Source: a virus. Taken from it: DNA of 53,858 nucleotides. A program made the translations under genes and the position numbers. The DNA lies in the IMG/VR virus record IMGVR_UViG_3300008113_000007, positions 64,001 through 117,858 of that record; one strand, given 5' to 3'. This document shows, in pieces, positions 7,793-14,968 of this stretch. The notes beneath the pieces were generated by a model. It worked only from the letters and a program-made list of their open reading frames with translations, did no database searches and was not told where the DNA came from. Each line of letters begins with the position of its first letter. The stretch's first letter is position 1.

Positions 7793-10345
7793 ATGAGCAT
7801 GATAAAAGTAACGAAGAGGAATGGCAAGAAGGAGGCCGTGAACTTCAACAAAATCGTGGATCGAATCACACAGCAGACCTACGGTCTGGACCAGAAGTGG
7901 ATCGTTCCTTTCGAGATTGCACAAAAAGTAATCGAGGGCATCACCCCGGACATCAAAACGTCTATCCTTGACGAGTTGGCGATGGAGACCGCGGCGTCAC
8001 TCGCAACAAAGCACCCTGACTACTCTGTATTGGCCGCTAGGTTGGCGATAACCGCGTTGCACAAAGAGACGAAGAAAAGCTTCTCAGAGACTGTCGAGGA
8101 TCTCTACAAATACGTCGACCCAAGGACTGGTAAACATTCGCCGATTGTATCTTTGAATTTCAGGAACCTCGTCAAGTCACACGCTGACGAACTAGACTCC
8201 GCAATCGTTCACTCCAGAGACCACAACTTCGACTTTTTCGGTTACAAGACTTTAGAGAAGTCGTATCTTTTGAAGATCAATGGAAAGGTCGCTGAGAGGC
8301 CACAATATATGTATATGAGGACAGCGCTTCAAATCTGGGGCGAGAACCTGGAGAAGGTCGTGAAGACATACAACGAGCTTTCCGAGGGTTACTACACGCA
8401 CGCAACTCCTACGCTCTTCAACTCCGGTACGCCAAGACCTCAGCTTTCTTCATGTTTCCTTCTCGACACCGAGGGTGACTCAATCGAAGGAATCTTCGAC
8501 ACATTGAAAGAGGCTGCTCTTATATCGAAGAACGCGGGCGGTATCGGTATCGCTTTCAACAAAGTAAGAGCGACTGGTACCTACATCGCAGGCACCAACG
8601 GAACTTCTAACGGAATCATTCCTTTCCTCAAGATCTACAACGAGACTGCCAGGGCGGTGGACCAAGGAGGTGGTAAGAGAAAAGGATCTATGGCGATCTA
8701 TATGGAGCCGTGGCACGCTGACATCATGGACTTCCTCGACCTTAGGAAGAACCAAGGTAAGGAAGAGATGAGAGCCAGAGATTTATTCCTCGCTATGTGG
8801 ATGAACGACATCTTCATGGAGAGAGTCGAGCTAGACGCGGACTGGTCACTGATGTGCCCTCACGAGTGCCCGGGATTGAACGACACCTATGGCCAGGAGT
8901 TCACAGAGCTTTACCTGAAGTACGAGGCGGCCGGCAAGTACAAGAAGGTCGTGAAGGCGAGAGACGTATGGAACAAGATACTAGAGTCCCAAATCGAGAC
9001 GGGTACACCATACCTCCTTTACAAAGACGCGATAAACGAGAAGTCTAACCAGTCTAACATCGGAATCATCAAGTCTTCAAACCTCTGTGCTGAAATTGTC
9101 GAGGCCACGGGCGTGACCAAGTTCGGCAAGGAGATACTCAAGGATAAGGCCAAACTCGAGTCTTTGGGTCTGGGTGAGTTCTGGGGACAGGAAGAGGTGA
9201 ACGAGACAGCTGTGTGTAACCTAGCATCTATCGCGCTTCCTAAGTTCATCAACAAGAACAAGACCTACAACTTCAACAAGCTCTACGACATCGCCTACGA
9301 CGCTATCGTGAACCTGAACAACGTAATCGACGTGAACTACTATCCGTCGCCTTCTGCGAAGTTCTCAAATTTATGCCACAGACCTGTAGGACTTGGCGTT
9401 CAAGGACTGGCAGACGTTTTCTTCACTATGGGTATAGCCTACGAGTCCGAGGAGGCAAAGCAGCTGAACCGCGACATATTTGAGACTATCTACTTCGCTT
9501 CTATGAAGGCGTCATGTGATCTCGCTAAGTTGCAAGGACCATACGCATCGTACGAGGGGTCTCCAATCTCGCAAGGAAAGTTCCAGTTCGACCTCTGGGG
9601 AACCAAGCCGAGCAAGAGATGGGACTGGGACAAGCTCAGAGAGGACATCAAGAAGTACGGAGTAAGGAACTCTTTGACCGGCTGTATAATGCCTACCGCA
9701 TCCACCGCGTCAATCTTAGGAAACGAGGCGTCTTGCGAGGCACAGACATCCAACATGTACACAAGAAGCGTTCTTTCTGGAACATTCATACTCGTGAACA
9801 AATACCTCGTGAAGGAGCTAGTTAAACTAGGCCTCTGGAACGAAGGCCTTAGGAAGAAGATCATCTCCGAGAACGGGTCTGTACAGAACGTTCCTGAGAT
9901 ACCGACTAACCTGAAGGAGATATTCAAGACCGTCTATGAGATCAAGCAGAGGGACGTGCTAGAGATGGCTGCAGAGAGAGGAGCCTTCATAGACCAGACA
10001 CAGTCGATGAACATCTTTATGGAGTCGCCTAACTTCGCGAAGCTTACGGCTATGCACTTCTACGGCTGGGGAAGAAGAAACCTCATGCAGGACGAGCAAG
10101 GTAATCCTATTGTGCCGCAGGGAGACAACATACAGGTCATCTACGACGCGGAAGGAAACCCGAGGTGCTACAGGGACAAGAGGTACACTCTAAAGACCGG
10201 TATCTACTACCTGAGGAACAAGTCGGCGGCTGACGCTGTGAAGTTCACCGTGCAAGAGGCCTCTAAGAAGACTGTCGATGAGCAGATGGCGGAGATTAGC
10301 TGTTCGCTTGACAACCCAGAGGGATGTGAGTCTTGTGGCGCGTAA
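7793..10345 (+). CDS. nrdA: Ribonucleoside-diphosphate reductase class I, alpha subunit
   Basis: This protein reduces ribonucleoside diphosphates to deoxy forms for phage DNA synthesis (850 residues, full length). Residues 1-95 are the ATP-cone allosteric domain (MIKVTKRNGKKEAVNFNKI). The catalytic barrel carries the first active-site Cys in QLSSCFLLD (about 219), the NLCAEI motif (Asn, Cys, Glu; about 429-434) and FNSGTPRP before the first Cys. The C-terminus ends CESCGA, the redox pair that passes electrons from thioredoxin or glutaredoxin. These features indicate class I (Ia/Ib type), which needs an NrdB partner; none is present in this window. A thioredoxin gene occurs at 52756-53088. The gene has a late-type promoter block and ends before a strong hairpin. 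Confidence 0.95.
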   Translation: MSMIKVTKRNGKKEAVNFNKIVDRITQQTYGLDQKWIVPFEIAQKVIEGITPDIKTSILDELAMETAASLATKHPDYSVLAARLAITALHKETKKSFSETVEDLYKYVDPRTGKHSPIVSLNFRNLVKSHADELDSAIVHSRDHNFDFFGYKTLEKSYLLKINGKVAERPQYMYMRTALQIWGENLEKVVKTYNELSEGYYTHATPTLFNSGTPRPQLSSCFLLDTEGDSIEGIFDTLKEAALISKNAGGIGIAFNKVRATGTYIAGTNGTSNGIIPFLKIYNETARAVDQGGGKRKGSMAIYMEPWHADIMDFLDLRKNQGKEEMRARDLFLAMWMNDIFMERVELDADWSLMCPHECPGLNDTYGQEFTELYLKYEAAGKYKKVVKARDVWNKILESQIETGTPYLLYKDAINEKSNQSNIGIIKSSNLCAEIVEATGVTKFGKEILKDKAKLESLGLGEFWGQEEVNETAVCNLASIALPKFINKNKTYNFNKLYDIAYDAIVNLNNVIDVNYYPSPSAKFSNLCHRPVGLGVQGLADVFFTMGIAYESEEAKQLNRDIFETIYFASMKASCDLAKLQGPYASYEGSPISQGKFQFDLWGTKPSKRWDWDKLREDIKKYGVRNSLTGCIMPTASTASILGNEASCEAQTSNMYTRSVLSGTFILVNKYLVKELVKLGLWNEGLRKKIISENGSVQNVPEIPTNLKEIFKTVYEIKQRDVLEMAAERGAFIDQTQSMNIFMESPNFAKLTAMHFYGWGRRNLMQDEQGNPIVPQGDNIQVIYDAEGNPRCYRDKRYTLKTGIYYLRNKSAADAVKFTVQEASKKTVDEQMAEISCSLDNPEGCESCGA

Positions 10346-10363
10346 TAAGTCACTATAAATCAA

Positions 10364-10392
10364 GAGAGAAAGTTGAACTTTCTCTCTTTTTT
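10364..10392 (+). terminator. Rho-independent terminator after nrdA
   Basis: GAGAGAAAGTT (10364-10374) pairs with AACTTTCTCTC (10376-10386), followed by a T-run. This isolates nrdA from the sugar gene cluster. Confidence 0.8.
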
Positions 10393-10442
10393 TTGTTATA
10401 ATTTTTGCGACATATATGGTCGTTTACAAAAATATCATAAGT

Positions 10443-11696
10443 ATGAAAGTAGGTTTTATAGGTTTGGGTAAGTTAGGTCTCCCGTGTGCGCTGTACATAG
10501 ACTCAAAGGGTCACGAGGTGTACGGCTATGACGTCAACGAGGAGGTCGGAAGCTATCTCAGAAACAGAAGGATTCCATACAGAGAGGAGGGCGCGGAAGA
10601 GCTTCTTGAAAAACACAAAATAAAATTCACGTCTTTGTCGGAAGTGGTCGAGAATAGCGACATCATATTCGTTCCGATACAGACGCCGCACGATTCTATG
10701 TACGAGGGCGTTACCAGGTTGCCAAAGGACAGGATCGACTTCGACTACAAATATCTAAAAGAAGGTATTTCCAATCTGTCCAAAGAGGTGGACCGTATCG
10801 GTAAGGACAAAATCGTCATAATCATTTCCACCGTTCTACCTGGCACAATCAGACGCGAGATAAAGCCGATATTGAGTGACGGGGTGAAGCTTTGTTACAA
10901 CCCGTTCTTTATCGCTATGGGTACGACAATAAAGGACTTCTCGAATCCTGAGTTTGTGCTGTTTGGTATGGACGACGAGAACGCCTATTCAGTCGCGAAG
11001 GATTTCTACTCGACTCTTCACGAAAAGCCACTATACAGGTGTACGATAGAAGAGGCGGAGATGATCAAGGTCACATACAACACATACATCACGATGAAGA
11101 TTTGTTTGGCGAACACCGTAATGGAACTTTCGCACAAAATGTCGAACATAAACTGCGACAACGTTATGAAGGGACTCTTCCTTTCCGACCAGAGATTGAT
11201 GAGCCCTAAGTACCTAATAGGTGGCATGGGTGACGGCGGCGGCTGTCACCCGAGAGACAACATAGCTTTATCCTGGCTGGCGAAGCAGGTCGATCTCAGC
11301 TACGACTGGTACGAGAGCCTTATGTACTGTAGAGAAAATCAGACCGACTGGCTCTCCGACATCATAGAGTCGGAACACAAGAAGGCAGGCCTTCCTGTTA
11401 TCATTCTCGGCAAGACCTTCAAAAAGGAGACCAACCTGGTTGTGGGAAGCCCATCGATACTACTAAAAAACCTTCTCGATGAGAAGAATGTTTCTTCCGA
11501 GATGTTCGATCCGTGGATAGACGAAGTAGAACCTCCGATTGACAGGCCTGCAATTTTCTTCATAGGCACAAACCACGACGCATTCCTCGAGTATAAATTC
11601 CCTGAGGGTTCTGTCGTAATCGATCCGTGGAGGTACATTTCGAAACAGGACGGTGTTGAATTGATAAGTATAGGTGATAGCAGATATGAAAGATAA
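10443..11696 (+). CDS. UDP-glucose/GDP-mannose-type nucleotide-sugar dehydrogenase
   Basis: This is an NAD-dependent 4-electron sugar oxidase of the UDP-glucose 6-dehydrogenase family (417 residues, usual length). The N-terminal Rossmann motif GFIGLGKLGLP is followed by IDSKGHEVYGYDVN, with its acidic ribose-binding residue. VIIISTVLPGT and the catalytic-Cys region GDGGGCHPRD (about residues 263-272) are conserved. The C-terminal domain carries VIILGKTFKKETN. ATG 10443 is preferred to 10416 because the Rossmann strand begins there; the earlier ATG would add nine unusual residues and lies inside the ATATATGG promoter-like sequence. It is the first of four overlapping sugar genes. The product would be a sugar acid for the enzymes downstream. 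Confidence 0.85.
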   Translation: MKVGFIGLGKLGLPCALYIDSKGHEVYGYDVNEEVGSYLRNRRIPYREEGAEELLEKHKIKFTSLSEVVENSDIIFVPIQTPHDSMYEGVTRLPKDRIDFDYKYLKEGISNLSKEVDRIGKDKIVIIISTVLPGTIRREIKPILSDGVKLCYNPFFIAMGTTIKDFSNPEFVLFGMDDENAYSVAKDFYSTLHEKPLYRCTIEEAEMIKVTYNTYITMKICLANTVMELSHKMSNINCDNVMKGLFLSDQRLMSPKYLIGGMGDGGGCHPRDNIALSWLAKQVDLSYDWYESLMYCRENQTDWLSDIIESEHKKAGLPVIILGKTFKKETNLVVGSPSILLKNLLDEKNVSSEMFDPWIDEVEPPIDRPAIFFIGTNHDAFLEYKFPEGSVVIDPWRYISKQDGVELISIGDSRYER

Positions 11697-12618
11697 AAGT
11701 GTACTAATTACAGGCGGTGCGGGTTTCTTTGGATCCAAACTGGTTGAGAAGTTCCTGGACCGAGGGTACTCGGTCACGGTTTACGACAGCCTCATGTTCG
11801 GAGACGACGGTGTCAAACCTTTCCTTTCGAACGAGAACTACACATTCGTCAAAGGATGTGTCACGGACCATAAGAATCTGGCGGATGTCGTCGCAAAAAA
11901 CGAGATTGTCGTCAACTTGGCGGCGTACGTAGGTGAGCCGGTCTGTAAAAAGAACAAAGATACCGTTTACACCGTGAACACAGAGGCGGCGAAGTTCCTT
12001 TCGGGACTGTGCGAGAGCTCGGGCAAGAAGTTCGTTTTTCTCAGCACCTGCTCTAACTACGGAAAGAACGACGTCATGGTCGACGAGAACTCCGAGCTCA
12101 ACCCACTTGGCCTCTATTCGGACTCTAAGATAAAGGCCGAGAAGTTCATACTCGAGAACAGTAAAGGCCAGCTTATTCTAAGGTGTGCCACGCTGTTCGG
12201 TGTTTCTCATCGGATGAGAGTTGACCTCACAATAAATCAGTTCATTTACGAGATAAACAAAGACGGTTTTGTCAGCGTTTACGGCGAGGAGGCATGGAGG
12301 CCGTATCTGCATGTGGACGACGCATGTAACATGATACTCTTATCGATAGAGAACGATTTGAGCGGTGTTTACAATCTTGGCGACAAGACTCTAAACTACA
12401 CGAAAAGACAGATTGTCGACGAGCTTGCAAAGCACAAAGAGTTCAAACTCGAGCAGGTTGACTGGGACGATCCGAGAGACTACAAAGTCGAGTTCTCCAA
12501 GCTCAGAGAGACAATCGACTACGAAATAAAGTTCAGTCTCGAGAGTGGAATTCAGCAGCTCGAGGAATTCATACACGGTGAAGATTTCAAAAACAAAACC
12601 AGTATAAAGAATGATTAG
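11686..12618 (+). CDS. NAD-dependent sugar epimerase/dehydratase (extended SDR)
   Basis: This is a nucleotide-sugar short-chain dehydrogenase (310 residues). The start ATG 11686 gives MKDKSVLITGGAGFFGSKL, placing the NAD motif GGAGFFG at residues 10-16; an earlier GTG at 11674 is possible but less natural. The catalytic pair is in GLYSDSKIKAEKF (YxxxK, about 144-148), and the Ser/Thr partner precedes it in LSTCSNYGKND. The protein has the RPYLHVDDA motif typical of the epimerase family. Its start overlaps the dehydrogenase end by 11 bases and its end overlaps the acyltransferase start by 8, indicating translational coupling. The substrate is not readable from sequence. Confidence 0.87.
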   Translation: MKDKSVLITGGAGFFGSKLVEKFLDRGYSVTVYDSLMFGDDGVKPFLSNENYTFVKGCVTDHKNLADVVAKNEIVVNLAAYVGEPVCKKNKDTVYTVNTEAAKFLSGLCESSGKKFVFLSTCSNYGKNDVMVDENSELNPLGLYSDSKIKAEKFILENSKGQLILRCATLFGVSHRMRVDLTINQFIYEINKDGFVSVYGEEAWRPYLHVDDACNMILLSIENDLSGVYNLGDKTLNYTKRQIVDELAKHKEFKLEQVDWDDPRDYKVEFSKLRETIDYEIKFSLESGIQQLEEFIHGEDFKNKTSIKND

Positions 12619-13138
12619 TGTTGGTGATGATGTTCTCATAGACAAAGACGTCGTGTTCAAACGTGAAAGCCTCGTTCGTATTGGCAACAGAGTTGCCATA
12701 GACAAGGGATTCTACTGCACTACGAAGCTAACGATTGGTGACTACGTGCACATATCACCTTACGTTACCTGCGTAGGAGGTGAGGCCGGCGAGTTTGTCT
12801 GCAAGGGCTTCAACAACATAATGGCCGGTGCCAGAATAGTCTGTTCTTCGGATAGATTTGACGGTAGCGGCCTCTTCGGTGCCATGATACCACAGGAACT
12901 AAAAGGTAAACAGATAGTGAAGCCTGTGGTTATGGAGGAGTTCTCGAACATCGGTACTAACTCGGTTGTACTACCTGGTTCTACGCTCAGGAGGGGAGTT
13001 CTTCTGGCCGCGGGTAGTCTGTTGATCGGAGATACCGAGGAATGGGGAGTCTATAAGGGTAACCCTGCGGTGTTGGTCAAGAAGATTGACCCTACTAAGA
13101 CACTGGAATATTCAAAATTACTTGGCTATGAGTTTTAA
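12611..13138 (+). CDS. Hexapeptide-repeat acyltransferase (left-handed beta-helix)
   Basis: This is a 175-residue protein with the hexapeptide pattern of left-handed beta-helix acyltransferases (ISVGDDVLIDKDVVF, VRIGNRVAIDKG, LTIGDYVHISPYV, SNIGTNSVVLPGSTL). Such enzymes acetylate or formylate amino-sugars or hydroxyls of nucleotide sugars, similar to the WbbJ/VioB group. The end WGVYKGNPAVLVKKI is typical of the family. The gene overlaps both neighbours (8 bases with the epimerase, 11 with the aminotransferase). With an aminotransferase next door, N-acylation of an amino-sugar is the likely step; this is inference. Confidence 0.82.
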   Translation: MISVGDDVLIDKDVVFKRESLVRIGNRVAIDKGFYCTTKLTIGDYVHISPYVTCVGGEAGEFVCKGFNNIMAGARIVCSSDRFDGSGLFGAMIPQELKGKQIVKPVVMEEFSNIGTNSVVLPGSTLRRGVLLAAGSLLIGDTEEWGVYKGNPAVLVKKIDPTKTLEYSKLLGYEF

Positions 13139-13715
13139 CTCTATACATAAGTTTGAGCAGGAAATCGCCGGTTTCTTTGGATCGCCGTACGCTGTCGCTG
13201 TCGACTGCTGCACCCACGCACTCGAGCTTTCGCTCATACTCACGAATGCCAAACGTATAAAGGTGCCCAACAGGACTTACGTCTCCGTACCGTTTCTTTC
13301 ACGTAAGCTCGGCATCGGTCTCGAATGGTCCTACGAAGACTGGAGTGAATACTACTACATCACCGACAGAGTAATCGACGCTGCCGTGCTCTGGAGAAGA
13401 GACAGTTACTTGCCTGGAACTTTCATGTGCGTGAGCTTCCAGTTCCGAAAGCACCTTTCACTGGGCAGGGGAGGTGTAATCCTTACCGACGATAAGGACT
13501 CTTACGATGAACTGAAGAAGCTCTCATACGACGGTAGGCTTCCTGACCAGCCATGGGCCACGCAAAACATAGCGTCTGTGGGCTATCACTACTATATGAC
13601 ACCGGAGACTGCAGAGCTCGGCCTCTCAAAATTACCGGATGCGATAGCCAAATCACCGGAGATATGGACTATCGACAATTGGCCGGATCTTACTCAGATG
13701 GACGTTTTCAAATAA
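13128..13715 (+). CDS. Short DegT/DnrJ-type sugar aminotransferase (195 aa)
   Basis: This resembles PLP-dependent DegT/DnrJ/EryC1 sugar aminotransferases, but at 195 residues it is about half their usual length (roughly 370). Visible landmarks are CCTHALELSLIL (equivalent to the phosphate-binding SGTxALHLAL), VPNRTYVSVPF, VIDAAVLW (the Asp that contacts the PLP ring nitrogen) and SFQFRKHLSLGRGGVI, where Lys is the expected Schiff-base residue. The C-terminal small domain is largely missing after about residue 170. Start ATG 13128 overlaps the acyltransferase stop; the more distal start at 13086 would add residues that do not resemble the family. It may be a compact active enzyme or a decayed one. 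It ends before a terminator. Confidence 0.72.
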   Translation: MSFNSIHKFEQEIAGFFGSPYAVAVDCCTHALELSLILTNAKRIKVPNRTYVSVPFLSRKLGIGLEWSYEDWSEYYYITDRVIDAAVLWRRDSYLPGTFMCVSFQFRKHLSLGRGGVILTDDKDSYDELKKLSYDGRLPDQPWATQNIASVGYHYYMTPETAELGLSKLPDAIAKSPEIWTIDNWPDLTQMDVFK

Positions 13716-13721
13716 ATTCTT

Positions 13722-13748
13722 AAGAGTGTCGTTTGACACTCTTTTTTT
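13722..13748 (+). terminator. Rho-independent terminator of the sugar cluster
   Basis: A perfect 9-bp stem, AAGAGTGTC / GACACTCTT, with loop GTTT, followed by T residues to 13748. Confidence 0.85.
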
Positions 13749-13750
13749 AT

Positions 13751-13758
13751 TATATTTG
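13751..13758 (+). promoter_or_regulatory. Bacteroidota-type -7 element TATATTTG
   Basis: TATATTTGTAGAA fits the Bacteroidota primary-sigma -7 consensus TAnnTTTG. A TTTG (13732-13735) lies upstream at a shorter than usual spacing. The same 13-base string occurs at 14195, before the next gene. Confidence 0.5.
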
Positions 13759-13773
13759 TAGAAACAAAAAGAT

Positions 13774-14154
13774 ATGGCTACTCAATATTTCACACAGAAA
13801 ATATTAAAGACATTGCAATTCTATGTAGAACCAGAAAACGATCATGGTTTCAACTGGGACAGCAACGACAGGTATGAAGTTATCCAAGAAGCGAATTATT
13901 TGGATGGTGGTATGGTATCCATAGAGAATATGAGAAAGGCTCTTGATGAATTCGAGAAACAGGGTGCAAACTACGTAAATGTCGACTTTCATTGTGACCA
14001 CAACGAGGTTGAGGTAACCGGCGTAATCTTCGGAAGATCGACACAGGAAGAAATTGATGCGCATATCAAGAATGAGTTGCATCAAAAAGAAGCACTAAAA
14101 CAAAAAGAGATTGCCAGGTTGCAGGCGGAGATTGAAAGAATTAAAAGTTTGTAG
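13774..14154 (+). CDS. Unknown protein with C-terminal coiled coil (126 aa)
   Basis: I do not recognise this protein. It begins MATQYFTQKILKTLQFY, has a probable alpha/beta core (NYVNVDFHCDHNEVEVTGVIF, about residues 69-89) and ends in a lysine/glutamate-rich coiled coil (QKEALKQKEIARLQAEIERI, about 104-123). Codon use is clearly more AT-rich than in the surrounding genes (AAT, GAA, TTG rather than AAC, GAG, CTC). The promoter is of host type rather than late type. Together these suggest early expression and possibly a more recent acquisition. Confidence 0.75.
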   Translation: MATQYFTQKILKTLQFYVEPENDHGFNWDSNDRYEVIQEANYLDGGMVSIENMRKALDEFEKQGANYVNVDFHCDHNEVEVTGVIFGRSTQEEIDAHIKNELHQKEALKQKEIARLQAEIERIKSL

Positions 14155-14194
14155 TAACTCATTATCACATGCTATAACTTCTCGGATTTATTCT

Positions 14195-14202
14195 TATATT
14201 TG
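14195..14202 (+). promoter_or_regulatory. Bacteroidota-type -7 element TATATTTG
   Basis: The second copy of TATATTTGTAGAA. It ends eight bases before the ATG at 14210, so the transcript would be nearly leaderless. Confidence 0.5.
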
Positions 14203-14209
14203 TAGAACG

Positions 14210-14548
14210 ATGAAAGAAAAGGTAGAGTACGTATGGAGAACGATGACCTCGCAAGAAATCTGGGAAGCAATGCCGAGATCAGAGCAAGAGATGAAGGTCG
14301 TTATAAAGCCATCATTCCCTACTTACAGATGGGGAAAACTAATCACAAAAACCGCAACCAACGACAAAGAGTCGATTGAGAAGGCTATAACAATACTGAA
14401 ATTGAAGGGTGAGACAGTCAGAAAGAGAATCTGTCACGAGACTACTACTAAAAACAAAAGCAGAGGATTTGGTACTTTCTACAAAATTGAGATAAAAACT
14501 ATAAAAAACCATCAAAATTATAAACAAAGTAAAAACGACGATATATAA
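14210..14548 (+). CDS. Unknown basic protein (112 aa)
   Basis: I do not recognise this protein. The start at ATG 14210 (MKEKVEYVWRTMTSQEIWEA) is chosen because the TATATTTG promoter element lies immediately upstream; extending to 14111 would overlap the previous gene out of frame and give an unlikely N-terminus. The protein is basic, with an alpha/beta look (KVVIKPSFPTYRWGKLI, then a helix KESIEKAITILKLKGE) and a Lys/Asn-rich tail. AT-rich codon use matches its upstream neighbour. Its stop codon lies inside a late-type promoter block (GATATATAA), which appears to serve the noncoding RNA downstream. Confidence 0.65.
   Translation: MKEKVEYVWRTMTSQEIWEAMPRSEQEMKVVIKPSFPTYRWGKLITKTATNDKESIEKAITILKLKGETVRKRICHETTTKNKSRGFGTFYKIEIKTIKNHQNYKQSKNDDI
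14540..14548 (+). promoter_or_regulatory. Late-type promoter upstream of the structured RNA
   Basis: GATATATAA overlaps the stop codon of the preceding gene. The next coding start is 420 bases away, so a transcript beginning near 14554 would be the noncoding RNA, ending at the terminator at 14914-14947. Confidence 0.5.
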
Positions 14549-14662
14549 CAATAACTAAGACAATAGCCGTAGTGAGAGACAAGGGTTACTTCGATTTTCT
14601 GAATATAATTTGACACACACCCTATCTCGACTTACTCGGTCGATATTGAACGCAGACATAGT

Positions 14663-14947
14663 CATAGTTTGAGATACTTCGATACAAATTCTAAACTATG
14701 AAAAGAAGAGCTTAGCGGCAGCGAAGCCATGAATGCCCGGGTCTAAGGAACCGCGGGACTAGTGAAAAAGCCCGTCCGGGGGACGTAAAGCTCATAGGAA
14801 AAGCCTTGTTTCCGATAAAAGAAAGGTAGGTTGGCCAGACCTCGATGGCCGGCAGAGTTTCGGGAGAATTCTCTGTGACGCTTAGGCTAAATTTTCTTGT
14901 CTGCTTTCCTATTAGACCGGTGTGCTTGCGCATCGGTCTTTTTTTTT
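14663..14947 (+). ncRNA. Structured noncoding RNA upstream of Ro60 (candidate Y-RNA-like)
   Basis: The 420-base gap 14549-14968 has no credible reading frame but is dense in complementary segments. These are: CATAGTTT(g)AG 14663-14673 with CTAAACTATG 14691-14700; GAGCTT 14708-14713 with AAGCTC 14788-14793, enclosing CCCGGGT 14736-14742 with ACCGCGGG 14750-14757 and CGTCC 14773-14777 with GGACG 14781-14785; and a long-range stem ATAGGAAAAGC 14794-14804 with GCTTTCCTAT 14903-14912. That last stem encloses GGCCA/TGGCC (14833-14850) and CAGAG/CTCTG (14853-14875). A terminator (AGACCG/CGGTCT plus nine T) closes the unit. Bacterial Ro60 genes are commonly neighboured by Y RNAs, so this is the obvious partner candidate. 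I did not find the tRNA-like module of YrlA RNAs, so the class is uncertain. Confidence 0.7.
14914..14947 (+). terminator. Rho-independent terminator of the structured RNA
   Basis: AGACCG (14914-14919) pairs with CGGTCT (14934-14939), with an inner TGC/GCA pairing, followed by nine T. It separates the RNA from the Ro60 message. Confidence 0.8.
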
Positions 14948-14968
14948 GGTACTAATTTTTTATAAGAT

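Noticed and set aside
13086-13127. Upstream start for the aminotransferase
   Set aside because: The added residues are an out-of-frame reading of the acyltransferase end and do not resemble the family.
14663-14947. The structured RNA as a tmRNA partner for SmpB
   Set aside because: There is no tRNA-like end pairing, no T-arm GTTCGANTC and no CCA end; the unit closes with an ordinary terminator. Short ATG frames in it (ATGAATGCCCGGGTCTAA) are too short to be a tag reading frame.
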